Assembly (NCBI GenBank): GCA_948684385.1
Contig: CAPQCU010000017.1
Location: 1-38,250 of the forward strand
Source of the DNA: an uncultured bacterium
GTDB lineage: Bacteria > Cyanobacteriota > Vampirovibrionia > Gastranaerophilales > Gastranaerophilaceae
Length of the DNA: 38,250 nt
Direction: 5' to 3'
In this document: one piece after another, positions 8,760 to 18,029 of the stretch
Position numbering within the stretch: the stretch's first letter is position 1
Layout: every line of letters starts with the position of its first letter
Notes under the pieces: model-generated
The model's database searches: none
What the model was told of the DNA's origin: nothing
The model's input: the letters and a program-made list of their open reading frames with translations, nothing else
Made by a program: the position numbers and the translations under genes

Positions 8760-10550
8760 ATGTTAAATAAATTACTGACAGAAATTAAACAAAACCGTTT
8801 TTATATAAACTACAGCCGCATGTGGCCGTACGTAAAACCTATATGGTTTCGTGCGTTAATGTCTATGTTGATTTGTATTCCGATAGGTTCTTTAGATGCT
8901 GTTATAGCACTTGCTCTAAAACCTTACATGGATTTAGTTATGGTAGAAAAATCCATCACTTCTCCATGGTACATTCCGCTTGGGATTGTTGCTTTTACTG
9001 CTATTCAGGGCGGGTTAAAGTATATGTCTTCCTATCTTTCAACATGGGTAGGAATGCGAATTACTAACGGGCTTAAGTTTGATTTATTCAAAAAACTTCT
9101 TACTCTTCCGACATCATATTATGACAGAATGAATTCCGGAGATGTTGTTTTCCAGTTTAATAATATGGCAGATAGTGCTTGTTCCGGTCTGCTTAGTAAT
9201 TTAAGTGTTTTTGTGCAAAGAATTTTTTCTTCAATTTCTTTGGTTTGCGTACTGTTTTATAACTCCTGGCAGCTCGCTTTGATTGCTGTAGTTGTTTTAG
9301 GGTGCGCTTTTGCACCTGTTGCAAAACTTCAAAAAAGAATAAAAGATGTTCTACAAAAAACAGTACATGCAGACTCGTCAATTATTACAGCGTATAATGA
9401 AGCTTTTAACGGAAATAAAACTATAATATCGTATAACCTTGCTGGAATTGAAACAAACAAATTTCAGACAATTCTTGCTAATATTTTCAAATTACGAATT
9501 AAGATGGTACAAAAAACACAATGGCTTTCTCCGTTTATGCATGTAATCGTTTCTGTCGGTATCGCAGCCGCAATTGGTTACGGTTCACATTTAATTATGA
9601 CAAACCAAATTACAAGTGGTAACTTCGTTTCATTTATAACAGCATTGATTTTGCTCTATACTCCGGTTAAAAATATCGGAAATAACTTGAATGAGGTACA
9701 GATGTCTTTCTTTGCAATAGAACGAATTTTCGAAAAGTTGGATATGGTACCTTCAATCAGAAACAAAGAGAATGCAAAAATACTTGGAAGAGAACATTCA
9801 CAAATTCAGTTTAAGGATGTTTTCTTTGAGTATTTAAAAAATAAACCGGTGCTTAAGGGAATAAACCTTAAAGTGCTTAAGGGAGAAACAATTGCGCTTG
9901 TTGGTAACTCCGGAGGCGGTAAAACAACAATTGTAAACCTTTTACCAAGATTTTATGACATAAAATCCGGCAGTATTACAATTGACGGGATTGATATTAG
10001 AGATTACACATTGGAATCTTTGAGAGAAAATATTGCAGTAGTTTTTCAGGATAATTTTCTTTTCTCTGGAACTATAAAAGAAAATATACTGCTGGGCAAA
10101 CAGGATGCTTCCGAAGAAGAGATACAAAAAGCTTTAGAGATGGCATATTTGAAAGATTTTGTTGCTTCTTTAAAAGATGGAATTAATACACAAATCGGGG
10201 AGAGAGGGATTTTGTTATCAGGCGGTCAAAAACAGCGTGTAGCGATAGCTAGAGCGTTTTTAAAAAACGCGTCGATACTTATATTAGACGAAGCGACTTC
10301 GGCTCTGGATAATAAAGCGGAAGCAATTGTTCAAATGGCTATTGATAATTTAATGAAAGACAAAACTGTATTTGTCATTGCTCACAGGCTTTCTACTATT
10401 AAGAATGCAGATAGGATTGCGGTGATTAATGAAGGTAATCTTGTTGAGCTTGGCAGTCATGATGAGTTAATGAATATCGAAAACGGGCAGTATAAGACGC
10501 TGTACAATATGCAATTTAAAAAACAGGAATTAGATTTACAGGTGAAATGA
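8760..10550 (+). CDS. MsbA-type ABC exporter (fused permease and ATPase)
   Basis: A half-transporter of the B family: a six-helix membrane domain in roughly residues 25-320, then a nucleotide-binding domain from about 345. Walker A is GNSGGGKTT near residue 381, the Q-loop is in VVFQDNFLFSG, the signature is LLSGGQKQRVAIARAF near 485, Walker B is ILILDEATSALD, and the switch histidine is in VIAHRLST. The homodimer would sit in the inner membrane and flip a lipid-linked glycan or lipid A-like substrate. Its place directly behind the glycosyltransferases supports export of their product. AGAGGAG is the Shine-Dalgarno. A multidrug or peptide exporter cannot be excluded from sequence alone. Confidence 0.9.
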   Translation: MLNKLLTEIKQNRFYINYSRMWPYVKPIWFRALMSMLICIPIGSLDAVIALALKPYMDLVMVEKSITSPWYIPLGIVAFTAIQGGLKYMSSYLSTWVGMRITNGLKFDLFKKLLTLPTSYYDRMNSGDVVFQFNNMADSACSGLLSNLSVFVQRIFSSISLVCVLFYNSWQLALIAVVVLGCAFAPVAKLQKRIKDVLQKTVHADSSIITAYNEAFNGNKTIISYNLAGIETNKFQTILANIFKLRIKMVQKTQWLSPFMHVIVSVGIAAAIGYGSHLIMTNQITSGNFVSFITALILLYTPVKNIGNNLNEVQMSFFAIERIFEKLDMVPSIRNKENAKILGREHSQIQFKDVFFEYLKNKPVLKGINLKVLKGETIALVGNSGGGKTTIVNLLPRFYDIKSGSITIDGIDIRDYTLESLRENIAVVFQDNFLFSGTIKENILLGKQDASEEEIQKALEMAYLKDFVASLKDGINTQIGERGILLSGGQKQRVAIARAFLKNASILILDEATSALDNKAEAIVQMAIDNLMKDKTVFVIAHRLSTIKNADRIAVINEGNLVELGSHDELMNIENGQYKTLYNMQFKKQELDLQVK

Positions 10551-10551
10551 T

Positions 10552-12111
10552 ATGCGTGAATATTTATGCCAACACGAAACATTATTTACAGAAGATTATG
10601 ATAATGCGGCAATAAGTATTGTATGGTATCGTAATGACAAAGTAAGAACCATTGTTTTTGCTTTTATAGAGCTTCTCCCAAAGGAGTTTCCAGAACCTAT
10701 AGAAATTGAAGAAAAATCAATTTCGCTGAATAAAAAAGGTGCACAAAGACAGGCATTTTATTATAAAAAAATAAAATGTAGTGTCAAAGATGCCCTAGAA
10801 TGGTATGCTTCTATTCAAAACGGGCAAGATATTGCATTTGTTAATGGTGAGGACATGCATTTTTTCAAGTATGATTACAAAGAAGATGTTCAATTCCCAA
10901 ATCTATTGGTTTCTAACAAATTACCGTATGTGTATGGTTATGATAATTGCGTAAGATACAATACTCAGTACAATATTGAAATGCCTTTGAATATAAAAAC
11001 TTTAATATATGAAACGCGTTATCGAAATTTTATAAATGATAATATTAACTTTGATATTGTAAAACATCCGCAATATATCGGTTCAATTAATATTGCAGCG
11101 TATAATCCATTAATAAGAGATGTGAGAATTCGTTTACAAAGTGATGAAAATACCTTTCAAGAAAAAGTTTTGGTAAAAATTGAACCGAGAGAAAATGCAA
11201 ATTTAACCGGCTTAAAATATGTTCATATAGAAAAGCGTTTGAACGGTTATGCAAACTATAAAGAAATCGAAATAACCGATACTACTTTTACAATTTCTGC
11301 ACAAAATAATGTTGAGCAGGTTGCCTACTTAATTATATGCCCGAAGCGCGGCATAATTGATTGTGCAAACTTTTGTAATTTTGTCAAATCTATTCAATGT
11401 TCATTTGATATTGTAGCTGGCAGGAAAAATGTAAATGTGCCGGATAAAAATTTGAAAAATCAAATGGCTTCAAATTATCAGACAGATATGATTTCAGATA
11501 CATCAGAAATTGTTGTAAAAGATGATTTTAAACCGTCAGAAGAGCTACGCAGCTTTTTGTTAAATTGTGAAGAATTAAAAAAACTGCAAAAGGAAGAAGA
11601 AAATAATACTCAACGAATATTCTATAATAATCCTGAAGAGGCAGAAGAATTTGTACGTAATATTATAGCTTCGGCTCGCAAAACAGTTGTTATTATTGAC
11701 CCGTATTTTAATGTAAGAGAATTGTTTAACTTTGCATTTGCAGTAAAAAATCCGAAAATTCCGATTGAGATAATTACTTCATTTATAGGGTTTAAAAATT
11801 GCGAAAATTCTGAAAAAGCGGTACAGCTGGCTCAAAATTTACTTAATAATATTGAAAAATATAAGTCTTATAATAATATTTGTTCATATATTATGTTGGG
11901 TGATAAACCTGCATTTCACGACCGATTTATAATTGTAGATGACAATGTTTGGCTATCTGGAAATTCACTTGCCGATATTGGAAAAAGAGCGAGTATTCTT
12001 GTGAAATTACAAAATCCAAAGGAAATTTTAAATATTCATGAACAAATAGTTCAGGATGAAAAAAAATGCTTACCATTAGGAGAGTGGCTGAATGGTAAAA
12101 AAACTTCCTAA
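10552..12111 (+). CDS. Large protein with C-terminal phospholipase-D-like half-site (VPA1262-like, tentative)
   Basis: A 519-residue protein with no signal peptide or membrane helix. Residues 1-340 have no motif I can name with certainty; the general look recalls the VPA1262-type N-terminal region, from memory and at low confidence. Residues about 365-515 form a PLD-like domain: the strand TVVIIDPYF near 380, then the active-site motif H456-x-R458-x4-D463 in HDRFIIVD, then WLSGNSLADIGKR. The arginine replaces the usual lysine of HxKx4D. It begins one base after the transporter stop, so it is cotranscribed with the glycan cluster or inserted behind it. It overlaps the next gene, which carries the same motif, by 20 bases. 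Nuclease, phosphodiesterase or nucleic-acid sensor are possible roles; none is shown. Confidence 0.65.
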   Translation: MREYLCQHETLFTEDYDNAAISIVWYRNDKVRTIVFAFIELLPKEFPEPIEIEEKSISLNKKGAQRQAFYYKKIKCSVKDALEWYASIQNGQDIAFVNGEDMHFFKYDYKEDVQFPNLLVSNKLPYVYGYDNCVRYNTQYNIEMPLNIKTLIYETRYRNFINDNINFDIVKHPQYIGSINIAAYNPLIRDVRIRLQSDENTFQEKVLVKIEPRENANLTGLKYVHIEKRLNGYANYKEIEITDTTFTISAQNNVEQVAYLIICPKRGIIDCANFCNFVKSIQCSFDIVAGRKNVNVPDKNLKNQMASNYQTDMISDTSEIVVKDDFKPSEELRSFLLNCEELKKLQKEEENNTQRIFYNNPEEAEEFVRNIIASARKTVVIIDPYFNVRELFNFAFAVKNPKIPIEIITSFIGFKNCENSEKAVQLAQNLLNNIEKYKSYNNICSYIMLGDKPAFHDRFIIVDDNVWLSGNSLADIGKRASILVKLQNPKEILNIHEQIVQDEKKCLPLGEWLNGKKTS

Positions 12112-12649
12112 AGATGCCAATACTTACGATGGTCGTATTTTAAAACCAAATTTATTTTTTCCTTCGATTGATAAGAGTTCAGATTTTAATCAGGATTTAG
12201 AAAGATGCTCCAGAAAATACGCAGAGCAATTTTGGGGTAAAAAAATTGCGACATTTTTTTGGCTTGAATTTAGCAGGAGTAAAAGTATTATAATTATTGA
12301 TGATTATTTTCATAAACTGGATATAGAATATTTGAAGAAGTATCTTAAAAAAGATTCTCATCTTACGGTTTATACTGGCAAAGAAATTAAAACTGTAAAA
12401 GAGAAGTTGAAAAGCATTAATAATAACAATATTGAGTTGTATTCAGTTCAGGATAAACTAGAAATACATGACCGTTATGCGATACTTGATAGTGAGTTGT
12501 TTCATTTTGGTTCAACAGTAGGGGGATTTGAGAAACATTTTACTGCCTACTCCAGAGGTTGGGAAGTTCGCAAAATCCAGGGGCTGCTTGATTATTTAAA
12601 TCACAGGGATTGTAGGTATATGCAGTATATTAAAAAGGAAGAGCTATAA
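12092..12649 (+). CDS. Stand-alone phospholipase-D-like half-site protein
   Basis: This 185-residue protein aligns by eye with the C-terminal domain of the preceding protein: SIIIIDDYF matches TVVIIDPYF, and H126-x-R128-x4-D133 in HDRYAILD matches HDRFIIVD, followed by a G-S-T segment where the larger protein has G-N-S. PLD-family enzymes need two such motifs per active site, so the two proteins may pair as a split enzyme, or each may homodimerise. The ATG at 12092 lies inside the upstream gene with AGGAG about 10 bases before it, indicating translational coupling. Its TAA shares a base with the next ATG. Length is short for a full PLD enzyme, as expected for a one-motif subunit. Confidence 0.65.
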   Translation: MVKKLPKDANTYDGRILKPNLFFPSIDKSSDFNQDLERCSRKYAEQFWGKKIATFFWLEFSRSKSIIIIDDYFHKLDIEYLKKYLKKDSHLTVYTGKEIKTVKEKLKSINNNNIELYSVQDKLEIHDRYAILDSELFHFGSTVGGFEKHFTAYSRGWEVRKIQGLLDYLNHRDCRYMQYIKKEEL

Positions 12650-14403
12650 TGATTGATAAGAGATTAACATATAATATTAATAATCCGGTATTAGAAAACA
12701 TAATATTAACAATTCCTACCAGAGATTTAGATAAATTGATGCAGAATGAAGAGCTGATAAATACGCTTATTCAAAGTGTTATTGATAATAAATCATTTGA
12801 AGAAATTGAAAAAGTTATAAAATACTTTGGAATAAAAGAAAGTGATGGATTTATATTATTGGGAATGCTTTCTGCGCAGGTAATTGTTGAAAAAGATATT
12901 AAAAATATGTTTAGACACTTATCCTGGATGAATAATGTTTTTAGCCGAAACGATTTTATTTCACAATCATATTTGTATTATATTCAAAGTTTTTTAGCAA
13001 ATGGCGAATTTAAATCGCAATATTTAAAACAACTTTCATCATATATTGAATATTGTAATAAAAACCCTGAAAAATTAGTAGCATTTAGATTTGAAAAAGA
13101 ACATGCACTAAAGCTTCTTGAGGAATGGAATAGTGTAAAAGAGTATGAAAAAGTTATCGGCGGCGAATGGAAAAGATTTTACGACTGTTTGTTTATGGAT
13201 GATTCTTATTACCTGTTTAAGCCTTTAATTGCTATGTATGATTATCATTCAGTTATTACTTTAGTGCAAAAGATGGAGAATTTTTTTATTTTAGATGAAG
13301 TATTATCTTACGATTCTATAAAATACGATATGGATTTTATTAAAAATTTGTTTTTGGAAATACAAAAAAGAAATTCAGACGATTTTATAATAATAAAATA
13401 CCTTTTGTTGAATAAAGTTCAAGAGTATCTTTCAAGGCTCTACAATAAAGAAGGAGGGTCTGTATCTGAAGAAGTAGGACAAATTGTAAACGATTTTCTG
13501 GGTATAATAAAAGATCTTTCTGATGCATTAGAATTTATCAAGTCTTGGTATGGTCATTTGATAAACCAGATAATATCCAATTCTGATTTAGATTTAACCC
13601 TGATAGTTATAGATATTCTGGCAAAGTATTTTGAGCAATCTCAGAAAACTAAAATCTTTAAGCAGGAATTAATGCAAAACCAAAATGATTTACCATATAA
13701 AAACTTAATGTCCTTAATATTTTTGGAAGAAGAGCCGGAATATAATGAAGATTATTATAATTTATTAAAAAAATACTTATCGACTGAAAGCCAATGTATA
13801 TATTTAAATTTATACGAACCTGCAAAAGCATTTGAACCTAGATTTTATTATTTATCACAAATGTTTCTTGGCGAGCATATCGGAGAAAATGAGTGGTATG
13901 ATTTATGGAAAATGTTGTATAAAGAACGCAAGGAAATGCAATACCCGCTTTTTTATAAAGGTACAAAAATAATGTATCGTTCTGCATTTCTTCTGGTAAT
14001 TGGTATTGCAGCGTTGCAGTATCTCTGTGATATGGATAATAAACAAAAGGCGGTGCGTTTATTGAATTTTTTATGGAGTGCAGTGAAAGAAGTTTATGTA
14101 TTTAATTCCGGATTTTATGATAAGTTGATTTCAGCACTTATATTAAGGATGGTTGTAGCCGCTGATAAGCTTGGTGAGGATATTCTGGTTTATTTAAACT
14201 TTATAAAGCACAATCCGGAAGTGCTTACAAGTGTTTTAATTAATCTAAAATGCAATAAATTTACATTTGAAAACTTAAAAAAAGACAAATCTTATAGTGA
14301 AAGCGTGCAAATATATTTAATTGAACAAAAGTCTTCTAAGCGTGTTACGAAGGAATATAAAGACAGGTGTGAAGAATTATATAATGAATTGTATTTTGAT
14401 TAA
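12649..14403 (+). CDS. Large helical protein of unknown function, third gene of PLD-like cassette
   Basis: I do not recognise this 584-residue protein. It is rich in Lys, Glu, Leu, Ile and Tyr and appears almost wholly alpha-helical, with spacing reminiscent of helical-repeat scaffolds, though I could not define a repeat unit. There is no signal peptide. One hydrophobic stretch (FLLVIGIAALQYL, around residue 450) is more likely a buried helix than a membrane span. It starts on the last base of the previous stop (TAATG) and follows AGGAAGAG, so expression is coupled to the two PLD-like genes. Scaffold, regulator or sensor for the PLD pair is plausible but unproven. The gene is intact and as AT-rich as the glycan genes. 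Confidence 0.6.
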   Translation: MIDKRLTYNINNPVLENIILTIPTRDLDKLMQNEELINTLIQSVIDNKSFEEIEKVIKYFGIKESDGFILLGMLSAQVIVEKDIKNMFRHLSWMNNVFSRNDFISQSYLYYIQSFLANGEFKSQYLKQLSSYIEYCNKNPEKLVAFRFEKEHALKLLEEWNSVKEYEKVIGGEWKRFYDCLFMDDSYYLFKPLIAMYDYHSVITLVQKMENFFILDEVLSYDSIKYDMDFIKNLFLEIQKRNSDDFIIIKYLLLNKVQEYLSRLYNKEGGSVSEEVGQIVNDFLGIIKDLSDALEFIKSWYGHLINQIISNSDLDLTLIVIDILAKYFEQSQKTKIFKQELMQNQNDLPYKNLMSLIFLEEEPEYNEDYYNLLKKYLSTESQCIYLNLYEPAKAFEPRFYYLSQMFLGEHIGENEWYDLWKMLYKERKEMQYPLFYKGTKIMYRSAFLLVIGIAALQYLCDMDNKQKAVRLLNFLWSAVKEVYVFNSGFYDKLISALILRMVVAADKLGEDILVYLNFIKHNPEVLTSVLINLKCNKFTFENLKKDKSYSESVQIYLIEQKSSKRVTKEYKDRCEELYNELYFD

Positions 14404-14416
14404 AGAATCAGGGTAC

Positions 14417-14446
14417 TTGATTTTTATTTTTTACGGAGCATAATAT
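14417..14446 (+). promoter_or_regulatory. Candidate promoter for tRNA-fMet
   Basis: TTGATT (14417-14422) and TAATAT (14441-14446) are separated by 18 bases and lie 40 bases before the tRNA. A shifted -10, CATAAT, gives a 16-base spacing. Only position and consensus similarity support it. Confidence 0.35.
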
Positions 14447-14450
14447 AGAT

Positions 14451-14470
14451 GTTGAGGGAGTTCTCTCAAC
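14451..14470 (+). repeat. 8-bp hairpin in the tRNA leader
   Basis: GTTGAGGG and CTCTCAAC can pair (seven Watson-Crick pairs and one G-T) around the four-base loop AGTT. No T-run follows, so this is not a standard terminator. It may be a processing structure in the pre-tRNA leader, 15 bases before the mature 5' end. Confidence 0.4.
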
Positions 14471-14485
14471 ATGAAAATTAAATAT

Positions 14486-14562
<77 letters not shown>

Positions 14563-14566
14563 ATTT

Positions 14567-14598
14567 TAAAAAGAAGCTCCTTTAGAGCTTCTTTTTTT
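14567..14598 (+). terminator. Rho-independent terminator after tRNA-fMet
   Basis: AAGAAGCTC (14571-14579) pairs with GAGCTTCTT (14585-14593) around a five-base loop, with A bases before and seven T bases within and after the 3' arm. It ends the tRNA transcript and separates it from trpS, whose AGGGAG Shine-Dalgarno begins a few bases later. Confidence 0.9.
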
Positions 14599-14615
14599 GT
14601 AAGGGAGATAATTTT

Positions 14616-15680
14616 ATGGCAAAAACTATTTTAACAGGTGATAGACCAACTGGAAGGCTGCATTTAGGGCATTATGTAGGTTCTTTAAAACGCAGAGTCG
14701 AACTCCAGAATTCCGGAGAGTTTAAAAATATTTATATTATGATTGCTGACGCGCAAGCGCTTACTGATAATTTTGATAATCCGGAAAAAGTCAGACAAAA
14801 TATTATGGAAGTTGCTCTTGATTATCTCTCTGTCGGCCTTAATCCTGAGCTGTCTACAATATTTATACAGTCAATGATAACCGAGCTTACAGAGTTGACT
14901 TTTTATTATATGAACCTTGTGACTCTTGCTCGTTTGCAGTTAAATCCGACTGTAAAAAGCGAAATCCAGATGAGGGATTTTAAATCAAGCATTCCTGTCG
15001 GATTTTTATGCTATCCTATTAGCCAGGCTGCTGATATTACCGCTTTCAAAGCTGATGTAATTCCGGTTGGAGAAGATCAGCTTCCGATGATTGAACAGAC
15101 AAGGGAAATTGTTAGAAAATTTAATCATATTTATGACGAAGTACTTGTTGAACCAAAAGCTTTGCTTCCTGATAATCAGGTTTGCATGCGGCTTCCGGGG
15201 ATTGATGGTAAGGCTAAGATGAGCAAATCTCTTGGAAACTGTATTTATCTTTCAGATAGTGCAGAAGATGTTCAAAAGAAGATTATGAGCATGTACACTG
15301 ACCCTACGCACCTTAAAGTTACTGACCCGGGACATGTTGAAGGTAATACTGTGTTTACTTATCTGGATGCGTTCTGTAAGCCTGAACACTTTGAACGCTA
15401 TTGGAATGAGTATGCTTCTTTGGACGAAGTGAAAGAGCACTACACCAGAGGCGGTCTGGGAGATGTTAAGGTTAAAAGATTTTTGAATAGTATCGTAAAC
15501 GAAGAACTTGAGCCTATCAGGGCTAGACGTAAAGAATATGAACAGGATTTAGGAGCCGTTTACGAAATTCTAAAAGCCGGAACCGCAAATGCTAAAGAAG
15601 TTGCTGCTGCTACGCTTGCTGAAGTTAAACAGGCTATGAAGCTTAATTACTTTGATAACAAAGAACTTATTTTGCGTTGA
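14616..15680 (+). CDS. trpS: Tryptophanyl-tRNA synthetase
   Basis: A class I aminoacyl-tRNA synthetase that charges tRNA-Trp in the cytosol. The N-terminal TGDRPTGRLHLGHYVGSL carries the HIGH-type motif (HLGH). AKMSKSLGN near residue 198 is the KMSKS loop, and GEDQLP is the conserved ATP/Trp-site segment. Length 354 residues is usual for bacterial TrpRS. AAGGGAG precedes the ATG by eight bases. It follows the tRNA-fMet terminator and is probably transcribed by read-through or a promoter hidden there. Its last 34 bases overlap, tail to tail, the minus-strand permease gene, an arrangement that could give antisense interference. Confidence 0.97.
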   Translation: MAKTILTGDRPTGRLHLGHYVGSLKRRVELQNSGEFKNIYIMIADAQALTDNFDNPEKVRQNIMEVALDYLSVGLNPELSTIFIQSMITELTELTFYYMNLVTLARLQLNPTVKSEIQMRDFKSSIPVGFLCYPISQAADITAFKADVIPVGEDQLPMIEQTREIVRKFNHIYDEVLVEPKALLPDNQVCMRLPGIDGKAKMSKSLGNCIYLSDSAEDVQKKIMSMYTDPTHLKVTDPGHVEGNTVFTYLDAFCKPEHFERYWNEYASLDEVKEHYTRGGLGDVKVKRFLNSIVNEELEPIRARRKEYEQDLGAVYEILKAGTANAKEVAAATLAEVKQAMKLNYFDNKELILR

Positions 15681-16492
15681 AAAATTGCTAACACTAAAAT
15701 TATTACGAATAAAATGTAAGCTAAGGCGCATGATTTTCCGATGTCAAAATATTCAAATGCGTATTTGTAAATCGAGTAAACAATTACGTTTGTGGAGTTA
15801 TTAGGGCCTCCTGAAGTCATGACGTAGATTAAATCAAACACCTGAAATGATGAAATAAGAGTAACAAGAGTTACAAAATATGTAGTCGATTTTAAAAGCG
15901 GTAACGTAATTTCAAAGAAAGTTTCGTTTACACCAGCACCGTCGATTTTTGCGGCTTCGTAAACATTTTGATTTATTGTTGAAAATCCGGTTAAGAACAA
16001 GACAATGTTGTAACCGATAAGTTTCCAGACTGATACAAAAATTAGTACAGGCATGGCAAGATGTGTATCAAACAGCCAATTTAGGTGAGTTTTAAATAAC
16101 ATATTTATCCCGCCGATATTCGGGTCAAAAATCCATGACCAGACAATTGCGATTACAACGGCAGGGGTGATGAACGGCAGAAAGTACACAGTCTTAAAAA
16201 CCTCGCTTCCGCGGATTTTTGTGTTCAAAATTGAGGCTATTAAAAGCGGAATTATTACTGCGAAAATTGTTGTTGAAATTGCATATACAAATGTATTTAC
16301 AAGGATTTGAATAAAATCCGGCTCTGTTAAAATGTTTTTGTAATTTTCTAACCCGATAAATTTGATATTATTTAATAAATCCCATTCGGTAAAACTCAAA
16401 GCAAAAGAACAGAATATCGGAATTATGATGAAAATAAAAGTTCCGATGAGTGCCGGCAAAATAAAAATTAATCCATACTTTGATTTGTCCAT
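15647..16492 (-). CDS. Sugar ABC transporter permease (MalF/UgpA family), orphan
   Basis: An inner-membrane permease subunit of a carbohydrate importer. About six hydrophobic segments are visible, starting with GLIFILPALIGTFIFIIIP, and the cytoplasmic EAA loop appears as YEAAKIDGAGVNETFFEITLP, which docks to the ATPase. Length 281 residues is standard. The partner permease, binding protein and ATPase that normally accompany it are absent from this window, so it must work with subunits encoded elsewhere or be a remnant. A TATAAT on the minus strand (16504 to 16499) sits so close that transcription would begin at or near the ATG, and no Shine-Dalgarno is visible. It ends inside trpS. Confidence 0.88.
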   Translation of the reverse strand: MDKSKYGLIFILPALIGTFIFIIIPIFCSFALSFTEWDLLNNIKFIGLENYKNILTEPDFIQILVNTFVYAISTTIFAVIIPLLIASILNTKIRGSEVFKTVYFLPFITPAVVIAIVWSWIFDPNIGGINMLFKTHLNWLFDTHLAMPVLIFVSVWKLIGYNIVLFLTGFSTINQNVYEAAKIDGAGVNETFFEITLPLLKSTTYFVTLVTLISSFQVFDLIYVMTSGGPNNSTNVIVYSIYKYAFEYFDIGKSCALAYILFVIILVLAIFQRKISSLLSK

Positions 16493-16498
16493 GCTATT

Positions 16499-16506
16499 AT
16501 TATACT
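16499..16506. promoter_or_regulatory. Overlapping divergent -10 elements (permease / phosphohexomutase)
   Basis: The 39-base gap between two divergent starts contains TATAAT on the minus strand (16504-16499) and TATACT on the plus strand (16501-16506). No convincing -35 boxes accompany them. With standard spacing the minus-strand start point falls on the A of the permease ATG. Confidence 0.35.
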
Positions 16507-16531
16507 ATGAGGATTTTTTGAGGAGAAAAAG

Positions 16532-18013
16532 ATGTTAGACGTATCAGCATTTGGTAAAAACGATATAAGAGGAATTTACGGAGAAAATGTAACAGAAGAA
16601 GTATTCTATTATACAGGGCGTGGCTTTGTAAAATTTTTGGAAGAAAAAACAGAGCTTAAACCTTCTGAAATCTGGATTACGGTCTGCAGAGATGCGAGAC
16701 TTCATTCTCCTCAACTATCAAAATCATTAATTGAAGGAATTCGCTCTTGCGGAGCTAATGTAGTTGATATGGGACTTGCACCGACTCCTCTGGGGTATTA
16801 TTCAGAAGTTGTCGGACTTCCGCCTTTTATTACCAAATACGCTCCGGTTTCAGGCGCTATGATAATTACCGCAAGTCATAATCCAAGCCAGTACAATGGT
16901 TTAAAAATGACTTATGCAAAATCTTCTTTGAACGAAGAGCAGATTAAAGAAGTTAAAGCGCTTACTGAAAAAGAATACGAAATGAAGATGCCTCCTGTGA
17001 CTCCGGGAATTTTAAACGAATATGACTTGATTCCTGATTATATAGAAGATATGAAAAAACGCTTCGGACGCGTAGGTGAAGACATTAAAGTTGTTGTTGA
17101 CAGCGCAAATGCGACAGGCGGTGTTGTTGCTCCGAGACTTTACAGAGCTTTGGGATGCGAAGTTGTTGAGCTTTATTCAATGCCTGACGGCAGATTTCCT
17201 CATCACCACCCGAACCCGAGTGATGAAAAAACTTTGAATGATATCAAAAAAGCAGTTGTTGCAAATAATGCTGATATCGGGATTGCTTTTGACGGCGATA
17301 GCGATAGAATTGGGGTTATTGATTCAAACGGTAATTCTATGACCGGTGACAAGCTGCTTTTGATTTACGCTGAAGATGTGATAAACGAATACAATGCAAA
17401 AGGTATTAAACCTGTTGTTGTGTCCGAGGTTAAATGCTCACAGGTACTTTATGACACAATTAACGCAAAAGGCGGAAACGCTGTTATGTGTAAAACCGGA
17501 CATGGATATATTAAGTCTAAAATGAAAGAAACAGGTGCTGTTTTAGCCGGTGAAATGAGCGGTCATACATTCTTTAAAGACAGATATTACGGTTTTGATG
17601 ATGCGGTTTATGCAGGATGCAGGATTATTGAAATTGTAGCAAACAGAAAAAAAGAGAATGCTGATTTTAAGATTACAGATATGCTTGAGCCGTTTAAGTC
17701 AATGTATTCTTCAAGCGAAGTCAGACTCGCTTGTCCTAATTCATTGAAGGCTGATACTCTGGCAGAATTTAAAAAAGTAATTGATGAAAATCCTGATTTC
17801 TTTGAGACAAAGATTAAAGATATTATAACTCTTGACGGCATGAGGATTGTTTTTGATAAAGGTTTTGCGCTGATTAGACAGAGCAATACCGAGCCTGTGT
17901 TTACACTTCGTTTTGAAGCTGACAGTAGAGAAAACGCGCAAAAGTACGAAGATTTGATGGTGAATAAACTTTTGGAAATTATTAAAAAGCTTTCAACCGG
18001 GGTTTCGGGCTAG
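16532..18013 (+). CDS. Phosphomannomutase/phosphoglucomutase
   Basis: An alpha-D-phosphohexomutase that interconverts hexose 6- and 1-phosphates, feeding UDP-glucose and GDP-mannose synthesis and hence glycans such as those made by the left-hand cluster. All four domain signatures are present: the phosphoserine loop TASHNPSQYNG near residue 115, the metal loop FDGDSDRIG near 255, the sugar-specificity loop GEMSGHTFF near 340, and the phosphate-binding RQSNTEP near 450. Length 493 residues is a little longer than AlgC. GAGGAG lies seven bases before the ATG. ManB-type or AlgC-type specificity cannot be settled by reading. The region after its TAG holds the 50-bp-period repeat. Confidence 0.93.
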   Translation: MLDVSAFGKNDIRGIYGENVTEEVFYYTGRGFVKFLEEKTELKPSEIWITVCRDARLHSPQLSKSLIEGIRSCGANVVDMGLAPTPLGYYSEVVGLPPFITKYAPVSGAMIITASHNPSQYNGLKMTYAKSSLNEEQIKEVKALTEKEYEMKMPPVTPGILNEYDLIPDYIEDMKKRFGRVGEDIKVVVDSANATGGVVAPRLYRALGCEVVELYSMPDGRFPHHHPNPSDEKTLNDIKKAVVANNADIGIAFDGDSDRIGVIDSNGNSMTGDKLLLIYAEDVINEYNAKGIKPVVVSEVKCSQVLYDTINAKGGNAVMCKTGHGYIKSKMKETGAVLAGEMSGHTFFKDRYYGFDDAVYAGCRIIEIVANRKKENADFKITDMLEPFKSMYSSSEVRLACPNSLKADTLAEFKKVIDENPDFFETKIKDIITLDGMRIVFDKGFALIRQSNTEPVFTLRFEADSRENAQKYEDLMVNKLLEIIKKLSTGVSG

Positions 18014-18029
18014 TACCTGAAACTCTCGT

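Noticed and set aside
10552..12649. The two PLD-like genes as one frameshifted gene
   Set aside because: Each has its own complete motif set and ribosome site, and the second repeats rather than continues the domain of the first.
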